DNA of 49,632 nt from Pseudomonadota bacterium (GCA_021801255.1 JAJYYH010000016.1:1-49632); one strand, 5' to 3'. Shown: positions 34,473 through 43,112, counted from the stretch's first letter. The notes: generated by a model from the sequence alone, not told the origin. Translations and numbers: made by a program.

Positions 34473-34871
34473 GTGCCGAGATATGCGTTCCTGAGCCTTC
34501 TCCTCGCCGGGCTGGGTGGCTGCGCCATTCCCTTTGGCGGCCAGCCCAGCCCGCCCGCGCCCCATCAGCCGACGCTGGTGAGCCTGTTCGATGGCAGCTA
34601 TCAGGGCAAGGTGCGCAAAATCGGGGCGAACGCGCCGGAATGTCCGGGCAATGGCTACGGCATCGCCGAAATCGGCGATGCCGTGCTCACCCTGCCCTAC
34701 CAGCCCAACCTGATTTTCTCGGTTCCGGTCGCCGCCGATGGCGTGTTGCGGCAAACCGTGGGCGATACCCGGATCGAGGGGCGCGTGGTGCAGAACCGGC
34801 TCGATCTGCTGGTCACTTCCGGGCGCTGCCAGACGCGCTACCGGCTGGGCTATGTCTGGAACCACTCCTGA
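34473..34871 (+). CDS. Small predicted lipoprotein of unknown function
   Basis: The 132-residue precursor begins at a GTG with GGAGG 8 nt upstream. A short lipoprotein signal (AFLSLLLAGLGGC, Cys at about residue 17) is followed by a Pro-rich spacer. A beta-rich domain then shows DGSYQGKVRKIG, CPGNG and GRVVQNRLDLLVTSGRCQTRYRL, with a Cys pair (about residues 56 and 121) that could form a disulfide. The pattern resembles small secreted DUF proteins with a beta-sandwich, but I cannot name a family. It is 91 nt after another lipoprotein gene and 13 nt before the glucokinase gene. Confidence 0.7.
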   Translation: MPRYAFLSLLLAGLGGCAIPFGGQPSPPAPHQPTLVSLFDGSYQGKVRKIGANAPECPGNGYGIAEIGDAVLTLPYQPNLIFSVPVAADGVLRQTVGDTRIEGRVVQNRLDLLVTSGRCQTRYRLGYVWNHS

Positions 34872-34884
34872 CCGGGCGGGCGGA

Positions 34885-35628
34885 ATGAACCGCGCCACGG
34901 CGGGAAAAGCGCTGACGCTGGCGATCGATATCGGCGGCACCGGGCTGAAAGCCTCGGTGCTCGACCAAGATGGCGCGATGCGGGCGCCGCGCGTGCATCT
35001 GCCGACCCCGCACCCCGCGCCGCCCGCCATTCTGCTCGACGCGCTCGCCGAACTGATCCGCAAGCTGCCGCCCTTCGATCGCATCTCGGCCGGGTTTCCC
35101 GGCGCGGTGCGGAGCGGCGTGGTGCTCACCGCGCCCAATCTCGGCAACAAGGAGTGGGCGCGGTTTCCGCTTCAGCAAAAACTCACCGAGCGCTTCGGCC
35201 GGCCGGCACGCGTCGAAAACGACGCCGCGGTGCAGGGGTTCGGGGTGATCTCGGGCCACGGGATGGAGATGATCCTGACGCTCGGCACCGGCGCCGGCAT
35301 GGCGATCTTCCTCGATGGCCGGATGGCGCCGCACCTCGAGCTGTCGCAACACCCGGTGCATAACGATCTCACCTACGACGCCTATCTCGGCAAAGCGGCG
35401 CTCGACAAGATCGGGCCGCGGCACTGGAACAAGCGGGTGCGCAAGGCGATCGCGATCCTTGAGCGCGTGGTGCTGTTCGACACCCTCTATATCGGCGGCG
35501 GCCATGCCGCGCGTCTCGCCGGCAATTTCCCCGCAAACGTCAAGATTGTCGCCAACGAGGCCGGCATCACCGGAGGCATCGCGCTCTGGCGCGGGCCGGG
35601 CGCCATCTCCTCTCCCGCAATTCCGTGA
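34885..35628 (+). CDS. ppgK: Polyphosphate glucokinase (ROK family)
   Basis: The 247-residue ROK/hexokinase-fold enzyme phosphorylates glucose using inorganic polyphosphate (and often ATP). Phosphate-1 motif LAIDIGGTGLKASVLD (about 12-27); catalytic region ISAGFPGAV and VENDAAVQGFG (about 110-120); phosphate-2 LTLGTGAGMAIF (about 132-143); and the polyphosphate-enzyme-like HWNKRVRKAI (about 176-185) rich in Arg/Lys. Length fits PPGK rather than longer ATP-specific ROK kinases. The ATG at 34885 gives the motif in its normal place; longer upstream frames overlap the lipoprotein gene. The flavin-reductase-like gene follows after 7 nt. Confidence 0.88.
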   Translation: MNRATAGKALTLAIDIGGTGLKASVLDQDGAMRAPRVHLPTPHPAPPAILLDALAELIRKLPPFDRISAGFPGAVRSGVVLTAPNLGNKEWARFPLQQKLTERFGRPARVENDAAVQGFGVISGHGMEMILTLGTGAGMAIFLDGRMAPHLELSQHPVHNDLTYDAYLGKAALDKIGPRHWNKRVRKAIAILERVVLFDTLYIGGGHAARLAGNFPANVKIVANEAGITGGIALWRGPGAISSPAIP

Positions 35629-35635
35629 GGCCGCC

Positions 35636-36283
35636 ATGCTGTTCGATTTCGCCAGTCTCGATGCCAATGAACGCTATAAGCTGCTGGTTTCCACGGTGGT
35701 GCCACGGCCGATCGCCTGGGTGGTGACGCTCGATCCCGCCGGGCGGCGCAATGCCGCGCCGTTTTCCTTCTTCAACGCCTTCTCGCAAGACCCGCCGGTG
35801 GTCTGCATCGGCATCGGCGGGCGGCGTCCCGGCGATATCAAGGACACCGGCAACAATATCCGCCGCAACGGCGAATTCGTGGTCAATCTCGTCGCCGCCG
35901 ATCTCGCTCCACAGATGAACATCACCGCGATCGAGTTCGGTCCCGAGATCGACGAGCTGGCCGAAGCCGGCCTGACCACCCTGCCCTCGGTGAAGGTCAA
36001 GCCGCCGCGCATCGCCGAAAGCCCGGTGGCGATGGAATGCGAGCGCCTCGCCACCATCGAGCTTGGCAACGCGCGCGCCCTGGTGCTCGGCCGGGTGCTG
36101 GCCATGCATATCCGCGACGACGCCGTGCTCGACGCCGCGAAATGCTATATCGACACGCCCCGGCTCGACCTCATCGGGCGCATGCACGGGCGCGGCTGGT
36201 ACACCCGCACGACGGATCGTTTCGAGATGCCGCGCATCAAGGTCGAGGACTGGCAGAAGCGCGCCGGCGCTGACGATGCTTGA
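35636..36283 (+). CDS. Flavin-reductase-like FMN-binding protein
   Basis: The 215-residue protein with the split-barrel flavin-reductase-like domain starts FDFASLDANERYKLLVSTVVPRPIAWV, followed by APFSFFNAFSQDPPVVCIGIG (about 41-61) and NGEFVVNLV (about 81-89), the usual FMN-binding segments. Family members reduce FMN or act on flavin-linked substrates in the cytoplasm; the exact reaction is unknown. It is 7 nt from ppgK and overlaps the DUF1192 gene by 8 nt, so it sits within a four-gene transcriptional run. The ATG at 35636 is the first that gives the conserved N-terminus. Confidence 0.85.
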   Translation: MLFDFASLDANERYKLLVSTVVPRPIAWVVTLDPAGRRNAAPFSFFNAFSQDPPVVCIGIGGRRPGDIKDTGNNIRRNGEFVVNLVAADLAPQMNITAIEFGPEIDELAEAGLTTLPSVKVKPPRIAESPVAMECERLATIELGNARALVLGRVLAMHIRDDAVLDAAKCYIDTPRLDLIGRMHGRGWYTRTTDRFEMPRIKVEDWQKRAGADDA

Positions 36284-36464
36284 ACCCGACGACAGCCCGC
36301 CACGTAAGCCTGAGCGCTTTCCCCCGCGCGCGCTTGACACCCTCGGCATAGCCGAACTGCGCGACTATATCGCCCAACTCCAGGCCGAGATCGCCCGGGC
36401 CGAAGCGGAGATCACGCGCAAGGAGCGCCACCGCGACGCGGTCGAGGGATTGTTTCGAAAATAA
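36276..36464 (+). CDS. DUF1192 family small protein
   Basis: This 62-residue protein has an N-terminal Pro-rich stretch, then LGIAELRDYIAQLQAEIARAEAEI as a predicted coiled coil and a basic tail (RKERHRDAVEGLFRK). The size and the L-x-x-L-R-x-Y-I-x-x-L-x-x-E-I helix are typical of DUF1192, small alphaproteobacterial proteins of unknown role. The start overlaps the previous stop by 8 nt. Confidence 0.8.
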   Translation: MLEPDDSPPRKPERFPPRALDTLGIAELRDYIAQLQAEIARAEAEITRKERHRDAVEGLFRK

Positions 36465-36518
36465 CCCGCTCAGCCTGGCGCCCCTGCTCAGCTTGGTGCC
36501 CCCGCTCAGCCTGGCGCC
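36465..36518. repeat. Three 18-bp tandem repeats at the 3' end of hpf
   Basis: CCCGCTCAGCCTGGCGCC (36465-36482), CCTGCTCAGCTTGGTGCC (36483-36500) and CCCGCTCAGCCTGGCGCC (36501-36518) are consecutive. The third overlaps the last hpf codons and its TGA, so the hpf stop region appears to have been duplicated into the spacer between the convergent genes. Confidence 0.85.
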
Positions 36519-37102
36519 GCAGTCGGGTCGATCCAGCCGACATGGCCGTCGCTCCGGCGATAGACGACGTTGAGTTCGCCGGTGGCGCTGTTGCGGAACA
36601 TCAGCACCGGCTGGTCCTCAAGGTCCATCTGCATCACCGCTTCCCCCACCGAGAGCAGATTGATCTCTGTCGCGGTCTCGGCGATCACGGTGGCGTAGGC
36701 GGCGACGTGGTTGGTTCCTTCCGCCGCCGCCTCGGTATCCGCCTCGTCCTCCTGGCGCAGGACATAGCGCCGCGCCGCTTCCGGGCGGGCGCGGTTGGCG
36801 AGATCGCGGGCGTGTTCATTGACGCGGCGGCGATACCGGCGGAGCCGCTTGGCGATGTGCTCGGCGGCGTCGTCGAAGGCGGCATGGGCGTCCGCCGCCT
36901 CGCCCTCGGCGCGCAGCAGGAGGCCGCGCCCGGCATGAAGATTGATATCGCAGGTAAAAAAGCTGCGTGCCCGGCCGAACGTCACCTGCGCCTCCAGCGC
37001 ACGGTCGAAATATTTGGTGGTGATGGTCGAGAGTTGGTCGGCCACGCGCAGGCGCAGCGCGTCCGACAGTTCCACCTGCTTGCCTGAAACCGTGATCTCC
37101 AT
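36506..37102 (-). CDS. hpf: Long-form ribosome hibernation promoting factor
   Basis: This 198-residue long HPF has an N-terminal ribosome-binding beta-alpha domain (MEITVSGKQVELSDALRLRV...KRLRRYRRRVNEHA, 1-100), a variable linker and a C-terminal dimerisation domain ending MQMDLEDQPVLMFRNS...VVYRRSDGHVGWIDP (about 155-193). It pairs 70S ribosomes into inactive 100S dimers in starvation. It is the last gene of the kdsD-lpt-rpoN run, 47 nt after rpoN, the standard alphaproteobacterial order. The ptsN gene that often follows is not here; instead the end meets convergent genes. Confidence 0.95.
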   Translation of the reverse strand: MEITVSGKQVELSDALRLRVADQLSTITTKYFDRALEAQVTFGRARSFFTCDINLHAGRGLLLRAEGEAADAHAAFDDAAEHIAKRLRRYRRRVNEHARDLANRARPEAARRYVLRQEDEADTEAAAEGTNHVAAYATVIAETATEINLLSVGEAVMQMDLEDQPVLMFRNSATGELNVVYRRSDGHVGWIDPTAAPG

Positions 37103-37149
37103 CGAGTTTACCCCTCATGCTGCCGGCGCGCGTACCGCCGGCGTCTTCG

Positions 37150-38649
37150 TCATGTCACCCCGGCCTTGTCGCGCTTGCGCTGCACGGAACCGGGAATACG
37201 CATGGCCTCACGGTATTTGGCCACGGTTCGGCGGGCGATGTCCACGCCTTCGCGGCGCAAAAGAGCAACCAAAGCGTCATCGGAGAAAACGGCGTCGGGG
37301 GGTTCAGCCTCGATCATCGCGCGCAGGCGATGGCGGATCGCCTCGGCGCTGTGGCTTTCACCCGTGGTGCCGGCGATCGCCGTGGTGAAGAAATATTTCA
37401 GCTCCAGGATGCCGCGCGGTGTGGCGATATACTTGCCCGAGGTGACGCGACTCACGGTGCTCTCATGCAATTCCACCGCGGTCGCGATATCGCGCAGAAT
37501 GATCGGGCGGAGATGGCTGACGCCGTGGCGGAAAAACCCGTCCTGCTGGCGCACGATCTCGGCTGCGACCTTGAGGATGGTCTCGGCGCGCTGCTGGAGG
37601 GATTTGACCAGCCAGTTGGCGACCTGCAGCTTCTCGGCGAGAAAAACCCGCGCCTCGCGCTGCGGCGGCGCCTGGGCGGCGCCGACCGCGATGCGGGCAT
37701 AGAGGCCGTGATTGACCAGCACGCGCGGCATGGTTTCGGGGTTCAGCTCAACCAGCCAGCCGCCATCGGGGGCGCGGCGCATCAGAAGATCGGGGAGCAG
37801 CGGCTGCGCCGGGGCGTCATCGAAGCCGGCCCCGGGCTTGGGATCGAGGCGGCGGATTTCGGCGATCATGTCGGTGAGATCCTCGGCATCGACGCCGCAG
37901 ATTTCCATCAGACGGCGAAACTCGCGCCGGGCCAGAAGATCGAGATGATCGAGCAGCAAGGCCATCGCCGGGTCGAGCCGGTTGCGCTCGGCGAGTTGGG
38001 CGGCAAGACATTCGCGAAGATCGACGGCGAAGAGGCCGACGGGGTCGAGCCGTTGCAGCCGCGCCCGCACCGCCTCCAGGCGCGCGAGATCAACGCCCAG
38101 CGCCTGGGCGACGGCTTCCGGCCGCGCCGTCAGGCGCCCCGCTGCATCGAGCAGCGCGATCAGATGCGCCCCGATCAGCCGCTCGACGGGATCGGCGAAG
38201 CCGAGCCGGAGCTGTTCACCGAGATGATCGCGGAGCGAGCGCCGCGCCTCGGCATAGCCCTCGATGCTGCGCTCGTCATCGGCGAAATCGCCGGCGCGGC
38301 CGCTGCCGCCGCCATAGCCGTCCGCCGCGCCGCCGGGGTCGTAGAGTTCCGCCCCCTCGGCATCGAGCGGCGACGCCTCGGGGGTGGGCAAATGCTCGGC
38401 ACTCACCAGGGCCGCCGCGTCCAGCGCCTCGACGCCATTGACCGGGGCGATCTGATCCGGGGCCGGGCGCTCGCCCATGGGCTCGACCACCTCATCGCGC
38501 TCCAGCAACGGATTGCGCTCCAGCTCCTCCTCGACGAAGGACGCAGCTTCCTGGTTGGAAAATTGCAACAGTTTGATCGCCTGACGCAACTGCGGCGTCA
38601 TCACCAGGGTTTGCGTGTGCCGCAGATCGAGGCGGGGGCCGATCGCCAT
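37150..38649 (-). CDS. rpoN: RNA polymerase sigma-54 factor
   Basis: The 499-residue protein has region I (LDLRHTQTLVMTPQLRQAIKLLQFSN, spanning residues 8-33) that contacts activators. An acidic, Gly-rich region II follows (about 60-135). The core-binding region is at about 145-290, and a helix-turn-helix region includes DIATAVELHESTVSRVTSGKYI (about 370-391). The RpoN box ARRTVAKYREAM sits near the C-terminus (about 474-485) and reads the -24 element. The ATG at 38649 gives the conserved MAIGPRLDLR start and lies 10 nt after lptB. It is the sigma factor expected to use the -24/-12 element seen at 3517. Confidence 0.96.
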   Translation of the reverse strand: MAIGPRLDLRHTQTLVMTPQLRQAIKLLQFSNQEAASFVEEELERNPLLERDEVVEPMGERPAPDQIAPVNGVEALDAAALVSAEHLPTPEASPLDAEGAELYDPGGAADGYGGGSGRAGDFADDERSIEGYAEARRSLRDHLGEQLRLGFADPVERLIGAHLIALLDAAGRLTARPEAVAQALGVDLARLEAVRARLQRLDPVGLFAVDLRECLAAQLAERNRLDPAMALLLDHLDLLARREFRRLMEICGVDAEDLTDMIAEIRRLDPKPGAGFDDAPAQPLLPDLLMRRAPDGGWLVELNPETMPRVLVNHGLYARIAVGAAQAPPQREARVFLAEKLQVANWLVKSLQQRAETILKVAAEIVRQQDGFFRHGVSHLRPIILRDIATAVELHESTVSRVTSGKYIATPRGILELKYFFTTAIAGTTGESHSAEAIRHRLRAMIEAEPPDAVFSDDALVALLRREGVDIARRTVAKYREAMRIPGSVQRKRDKAGVT

Positions 38650-38659
38650 GGCGGGGACT

Positions 38660-39409
38660 CTAGAGGCTGAACCTTTCGCCAAGGTATACCCGGCGCACAT
38701 CCTCATGCGCCACCACGTCTTGCGGCTCGCCCTCCATCAGCACCTGGCCGTCATGCATGATATAGGCGCGATCGATGACGCCGAGCGTCTCGCGGACATT
38801 ATGGTCGGTGATCAGGACGCCGATCCCGCGATCCTTGAGATGCGAGACAAGATCACGGATTTCGCCGACCGCGATGGGGTCGATGCCGGCCAGCGGCTCA
38901 TCGAGGAGGACATAGCTCGGCTGGGTCGCGAGCGCGCGCGCGATCTCAAGCCGCCGCCGCTCGCCGCCCGAGAGCGCGAGCGAGGGAGTGCGGCGGAGAT
39001 GGCCGATGCCGAATTCGGCGAGCAATTCATCGAGCATCTGGTCGCGCCGATCCTTGAGCGGCTCGACCACCTCAAGCGCCGCCATGATGTTCTGCTCGAC
39101 ATTGAGGCCGCGGAAGATGCTCGCCTCCTGCGGCAGATAGCCGATGCCGAGACGGGCGCGGCGATACATTGGCAAGGTGGTGATATCGTTGCCGTCCAGC
39201 CGGATCGCGCCGGTATCAGGCTGCACCAGGCCGACGATCATATAGAAACTCGTGGTTTTCCCAGCACCATTGGGGCCGAGCAGCCCGACCGCCTCGCCGC
39301 GCCGGACGGAAATCGAGACATTGCGCACCACCGGGCGCTTCTTGTAGGTCTTGCCGATGCCGGTTGCGTTCAGCCCGAGCTCGCCTTGCACGACGCGCAA
39401 TTCGGTCAT
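38660..39409 (-). CDS. lptB: LPS export ABC transporter ATPase LptB
   Basis: This 249-residue ABC ATPase powers lipopolysaccharide extraction from the inner membrane with LptFG. Walker A GPNGAGKTT (about 45-53), Q-loop YLPQEASIF (about 91-99), signature LALSGGERRRLEIAR (about 143-157), Walker B YVLLDEPLAGIDP (about 166-178) and H-loop ITDHN are all intact. Its ATG overlaps the lptA stop by 4 nt (ATGA), and rpoN follows after 10 nt. Confidence 0.97.
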   Translation of the reverse strand: MTELRVVQGELGLNATGIGKTYKKRPVVRNVSISVRRGEAVGLLGPNGAGKTTSFYMIVGLVQPDTGAIRLDGNDITTLPMYRRARLGIGYLPQEASIFRGLNVEQNIMAALEVVEPLKDRRDQMLDELLAEFGIGHLRRTPSLALSGGERRRLEIARALATQPSYVLLDEPLAGIDPIAVGEIRDLVSHLKDRGIGVLITDHNVRETLGVIDRAYIMHDGQVLMEGEPQDVVAHEDVRRVYLGERFSL

Positions 39410-40557
39410 GGGCTGGCCGCCGGGGTGGTAGCGGGTTTTTCGTTCTTGCTCTTTTTCTTGTCTTTCTGGTCTTTTCCCGAATCTCCCGCCTTGCCGCCAT
39501 CGCCCGTGGCGTCATTGGGCACGATCAGCCCGTGGACACGCTGATCGGTGCTCGAAAGCATGGTCGAAACTCCGGTTTTCATATCGATGTCGGCGGCCAC
39601 GCCGTCAACCTGGTTCTGCCCGCGGGTGACGCGGACATGGCCGAGAATGCGCGCCTTGCCGGTGTCGGGCAGATAGACCCCGCGATCGCCATAGACGGTA
39701 TCGGTCACGGTGCGGATATCGACATTGCCATAGGCCTCGACCCGCTTGAGTTTGCCCGAGGCGGCGGCGAGATCGTCCCCTTGGGCGGGCGGTTTCCCCG
39801 CGTCCGCCGCCTGCGCCCCCGGCGCCTTGTCGGGCGCGGGCTTGGCGGCGCCACTTGAGCCGGAGGATTTCTGGTCGGGTGTCGTTTGGCCGGGGGGCGC
39901 TTGATCCGGCGGCGCCGAGTAGGAAACCAGCGTATCGGCGGCGATCCGCCGGCCGTCGCTGGTCACCACCACCGCATTGCCCCGGGCAATCGAGATGCGG
40001 GTTTGGGAATAGTATTCCATGGCGTCGCGCGCGGTGACGACATCCTGTGGCGTGGTGAGCTTGAGGTGGTTGCCGGTGAGGATCAGCACCGCCTGATCCA
40101 TGTCATAGACCCCCTTGTCGCCCCAGGCCTGATCGGTCGCGGTATAGATATGCACATGGCCGACCGCTTCGAGGCGGTAGATCTCGTTGCCGCCGCTGTC
40201 ATCGACCCCGGGCGGCGTGGCGCCGCCGTTCGCCGCTGGTTTCGCTGGCGATGGCGGTGCTGACGCGCCACCGCCGGGCGCGGCTTGCGCCGCCGCGGTT
40301 TGCGCGTTCACCTTCTTGCGGTAATGCGCGATCAGCACATCGGCGGTGACCGTGACGTTGTCGCGCACCGCTTTGGCATCGCCCCGCGCCACCACTTCCT
40401 GGTCGTTCTGCCGCCAGTCCATGCCATCGCGTGCGGTCACGGTGATCGGCCCGCCATGCGACATATCGATCGGCTGGGCGTGGAGCCCCATGGGCGCGAA
40501 CAGCGCCAGCGCCAAGGCGGCCCGCATCGCCCAAACGCGCAGGGTCCCCCCCTTCAT
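39406..40557 (-). CDS. lptA: LPS transport periplasmic protein LptA (OstA-like), enlarged
   Basis: The 383-residue precursor is about twice the length of E. coli LptA. Signal peptide MRAALALALFAPMGLHAQ within residues 11-28. The OstA-type beta-jellyroll is spread over three segments (about 35-85, 125-215, 268-340) with repeats such as VEAYGNVDIRT and ARILGHVRVTRGQNQVDG. They are separated by low-complexity Pro/Ala/Gly inserts (about 90-122 and 220-262), and a Lys/Asp-rich tail follows (about 352-383). It should form the periplasmic bridge for LPS between LptC and the outer-membrane LptDE. It overlaps both lptC and lptB by ATGA. The inserts look disordered and could be lineage-specific extensions. 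Confidence 0.88.
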   Translation of the reverse strand: MKGGTLRVWAMRAALALALFAPMGLHAQPIDMSHGGPITVTARDGMDWRQNDQEVVARGDAKAVRDNVTVTADVLIAHYRKKVNAQTAAAQAAPGGGASAPPSPAKPAANGGATPPGVDDSGGNEIYRLEAVGHVHIYTATDQAWGDKGVYDMDQAVLILTGNHLKLTTPQDVVTARDAMEYYSQTRISIARGNAVVVTSDGRRIAADTLVSYSAPPDQAPPGQTTPDQKSSGSSGAAKPAPDKAPGAQAADAGKPPAQGDDLAAASGKLKRVEAYGNVDIRTVTDTVYGDRGVYLPDTGKARILGHVRVTRGQNQVDGVAADIDMKTGVSTMLSSTDQRVHGLIVPNDATGDGGKAGDSGKDQKDKKKSKNEKPATTPAASP

Positions 40558-41228
40558 GGCACCGCCTTGCCGTTGAGCACGAGCCGCGCCGGGCCGGTAA
40601 ATTGCACCACCGCGCCCTTGTCGGTTATGGCGAAGCCCATGGCGTCGAGCGTGCCGAACGGCCCCTCGGCGTTGGTGATGTCGTTGCTGACGCCGCCGCC
40701 CTGGTTGAGATTGAGGGTCGCGGTCGCCGAATGCAGCGTCGTGCCGTCGTCGCGGTAGAGCGTGACATCGCCCTCGAGATCAAGCTCGCCGACATGCTGA
40801 ATATAGACGCCGCGTTGCGCCTTCAGCATCAGCCAGTTGCCGCTTTCCAGCGTCACGTCACCCCTCGGCTTAGTGAGGTTGACGCGCTCCGGGCTGACCT
40901 GCCGCGCGGTCGCGGCGGTCAGCGTGTAGGGCCGATTTTTCTCATCAACCCCGTGATAGCGGGCATTGACCATCTGGCCACTGGCCGAGAGCCCCGCCCG
41001 CCAGGCACGCAACGCCGCTTGGCTCGCCGCCGTCTGCCGCGCGATCTCCGGCCACAACGCAATCGAGGAGAGCAGCGCGAGCGCGATCAGCGGCAGCAAC
41101 CGCTTGGCCCAGACGATCATCAGCCGCCGCCGCGCAATGCGCGCCGGGGTCGGCACGAAGCGGACGCGCTCGGCGGTGGTGATCCCCGCATCCTTGTCCC
41201 GCGCGGTGCGCAGCGGCGCGACGCTCAT
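40554..41228 (-). CDS. lptC: LPS export system protein LptC
   Basis: The 224-residue bitopic protein has a basic cytosolic N-terminus, one membrane helix (LLPLIALALLSSIALWP, about 45-61) and a periplasmic beta-jellyroll (about 80-220) with YTLTAATARQ, LTKPRGDVTLESGNW and LEGDVTLYRDDG. It receives LPS from LptBFG and passes it to LptA. It is translationally coupled on both sides by ATGA overlaps with kdsD and lptA. Sequence conservation in this family is low; position and architecture make the call firm. Confidence 0.9.
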   Translation of the reverse strand: MSVAPLRTARDKDAGITTAERVRFVPTPARIARRRLMIVWAKRLLPLIALALLSSIALWPEIARQTAASQAALRAWRAGLSASGQMVNARYHGVDEKNRPYTLTAATARQVSPERVNLTKPRGDVTLESGNWLMLKAQRGVYIQHVGELDLEGDVTLYRDDGTTLHSATATLNLNQGGGVSNDITNAEGPFGTLDAMGFAITDKGAVVQFTGPARLVLNGKAVP

Positions 41229-42214
41229 GCCACCCCCGCTCGCAGCAAATCATGGATGTGGAGAATCCCGACCGGCGCGCCGGACGATCCTGGCGGCACG
41301 ACGAACAGCGCGGTGATCGGACGCGGCCCGTCGGTCATCTGGTGCAGCGCCTCGGCGGCCAAGGCGTCGGGGCCGATGCTGCGCGGCGCCGCGGTCATGA
41401 TCTCGCCGGCCGGGCGCATCAGCAGATCGGGGCCCATGGCGCGGCGGAGATCGCCATCGGTGATGATGCCGACCAGATTTTTCGCCTGATCGACGACGCC
41501 GAGGCAGCCAAAGCGTTTTTCGGTCATCACCAGAAGCGCCGCGTCCATCCGCGTCTCGGGGGCGACCAGCGGCAGCGCGGCGCCGGTGTGCATGAACTCA
41601 CGCACCCGTTTGAGCCGCGCGCCGAGCTTACCACCGGGATGAAACTGGCGGAAATCGGCCGCCGTGAAGCCGCGCCGGGTAAGCAGCGCCACCGCCAGGG
41701 CATCACCGAGGGCGAGCTGCATGGTGGTGCTGGTGGTCGGCGCCAGCCCCATCGGGCAGGCTTCCGGCATATCGGGCAGCAACAGCACGACATTGGCCTG
41801 CTCGGCGAGCGCCGATTTTGCCTCGCGGGTGATGGCGATCAGGGGCAGGCCGAAACGCCGGCAATGGGCAATGAGATCAGCCAGTTCCGGGGTTTCGCCG
41901 GAATTCGACAGCGCCAGCACCGCATCACCCGGTAAAATCATGCCGAGATCGCCATGCGAGGCCTCGGCGGGGTGGACGAACAGCGCCGGCGTGCCGGTCG
42001 AGGCCAGGGTGGCGGCGATCTTGCGCGCGACATGGCCGGATTTCCCCATCCCCGAAACCACCACGCGCCCGGCGATCGCGCTCATCACCGAGACCGCGCG
42101 GGTGAACGCGCCATCGAGCGAAGAGGCGAGCGCCCGCAGCCCCGCCGCCTCGGTCGCGAGCACGGCGCGGGCGGCGGCGAGATCGTCCTCGATCGGGCTC
42201 AGGGCAGCGGTCAT
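41225..42214 (-). CDS. kdsD: Arabinose-5-phosphate isomerase (KDO biosynthesis)
   Basis: The 329-residue enzyme interconverts ribulose-5-phosphate and arabinose-5-phosphate, the first step toward KDO of LPS. The N-terminal SIS sugar-isomerase domain has SGMGKSGH (54-61), HPAEASHGDLGM and LSNSGET (about 102-108). Two C-terminal CBS domains (about 210-325) contain FGCLGVVD and GIITDGDLRRAM. It leads the lptC-lptA-lptB-rpoN-hpf run, linking KDO supply with LPS transport. Confidence 0.95.
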   Translation of the reverse strand: MTAALSPIEDDLAAARAVLATEAAGLRALASSLDGAFTRAVSVMSAIAGRVVVSGMGKSGHVARKIAATLASTGTPALFVHPAEASHGDLGMILPGDAVLALSNSGETPELADLIAHCRRFGLPLIAITREAKSALAEQANVVLLLPDMPEACPMGLAPTTSTTMQLALGDALAVALLTRRGFTAADFRQFHPGGKLGARLKRVREFMHTGAALPLVAPETRMDAALLVMTEKRFGCLGVVDQAKNLVGIITDGDLRRAMGPDLLMRPAGEIMTAAPRSIGPDALAAEALHQMTDGPRPITALFVVPPGSSGAPVGILHIHDLLRAGVA

Positions 42215-42348
42215 GGCAAAACTTTCGCGGTTTCACGTCATTCGCGGTTGCGCTGCGTGCGGCGAGAGGCCGCGGCGCCCGTCGCTTTTCTTTAGATAGG
42301 CATGATCGCGGCGATAGACAAATTTCGTGCCAGAAATAGGGCGAGCCT

Positions 42349-43005
42349 TCAATGGGCGAAAATATCAGGCGCCTCATAGCCCAGCAGGTCAAGCCGGGCG
42401 CGGGTCGGCAGGAAGGCGAAGCACGATTCGGCCAGCGCCATGCGCTCCTCGCGGGCCAGCAGGGCGGCGAGTTTTGCCCATAGCGCATGGAGATGGAGGA
42501 CGTCCGAGGCGGCATAGGCAAGCTGCTGGGCGCTGAGTTCGGGCGCGCCCCAATCCGAGCTTTGCTGCTCCTTGGAAATCTCGACGCCGAGCAATTCGCG
42601 CAGCAGATCCTTGAGGCCATGCCGCTCGGTGAAGGTGCGGGTGAGGCGCGCGGCGATTTTCGTGCAGCGTACCGGAGCGGCCTCGATACCGAGCGCGTGA
42701 TAGAGCATCGCCACGTCGAAACGCGCGAAATGCATCAGCTTGACCCGCGCGGGATCGGCGAGCAGTGCCTTGAGACGGGGGCAATCGGCGCCGCGCCCGC
42801 CAAGCTGGGGGGGCAGGATCTGCACCAGATGCGCCACCCCATCACCGGCCGAGAGCTGCACCAAGCAAAGCCGGTCGCGCCGGGGGTCGAGCCCCATGGT
42901 TTCGGTATCGACGGCGATCACCGGGCCGAGATCGAGCCCCTCGGGCAGATCGTGGCGATGCAGGTGAATGGTTCCGTTGGGCATGAACTGGATCAACTCC
43001 GTCAT
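42349..43005 (-). CDS. rnd: Ribonuclease D-like 3'-5' exonuclease
   Basis: The 218-residue DEDDy exonuclease lacks the HRDC domains of full-length RNase D. Exo I is VIAVDTETMGLDP (about 29-41), Exo II includes LMHFARFDVAML (about 89-100), and Exo III shows QQLAYAASDVLHLHAL (about 160-175) with the conserved Tyr and Asp. It likely trims tRNA or other structured RNA 3' ends; a tRNA gene is encoded directly upstream on the same strand. Short single-domain forms are usual in alphaproteobacteria. Start 43005 has no clear Shine-Dalgarno; Met8 (GGAG 12 nt upstream) is an alternative. Confidence 0.9.
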   Translation of the reverse strand: MTELIQFMPNGTIHLHRHDLPEGLDLGPVIAVDTETMGLDPRRDRLCLVQLSAGDGVAHLVQILPPQLGGRGADCPRLKALLADPARVKLMHFARFDVAMLYHALGIEAAPVRCTKIAARLTRTFTERHGLKDLLRELLGVEISKEQQSSDWGAPELSAQQLAYAASDVLHLHALWAKLAALLAREERMALAESCFAFLPTRARLDLLGYEAPDIFAH

Positions 43006-43025
43006 GCGGAAAGATAGGCGGCTTC

Positions 43026-43112
43026 TGGTGCCCAGGAGAAGACTCGAACTTCCACGACCTTGCGGCCACAGGTACCTGAAACCTGCGCGTCTACCAATTC
43101 CGCCACCTGGGC
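43026..43112 (-). tRNA. tRNA-Leu(CAG)
   Basis: On the minus strand the gene starts GCCCAGGTGGCGGAATTGG and ends with CCTGGGC-A-CCA. The 7-bp acceptor stem GCCCAGG/CCTGGGC is perfect. The anticodon arm reads GCAGG-TTTCAGG-TACCTGT with anticodon CAG. A long variable arm (TGGCCGCAAGGTCG), typical of class II tRNA-Leu, precedes the T-arm GTTCGAGTC. CCA is encoded. Confidence 0.96.
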
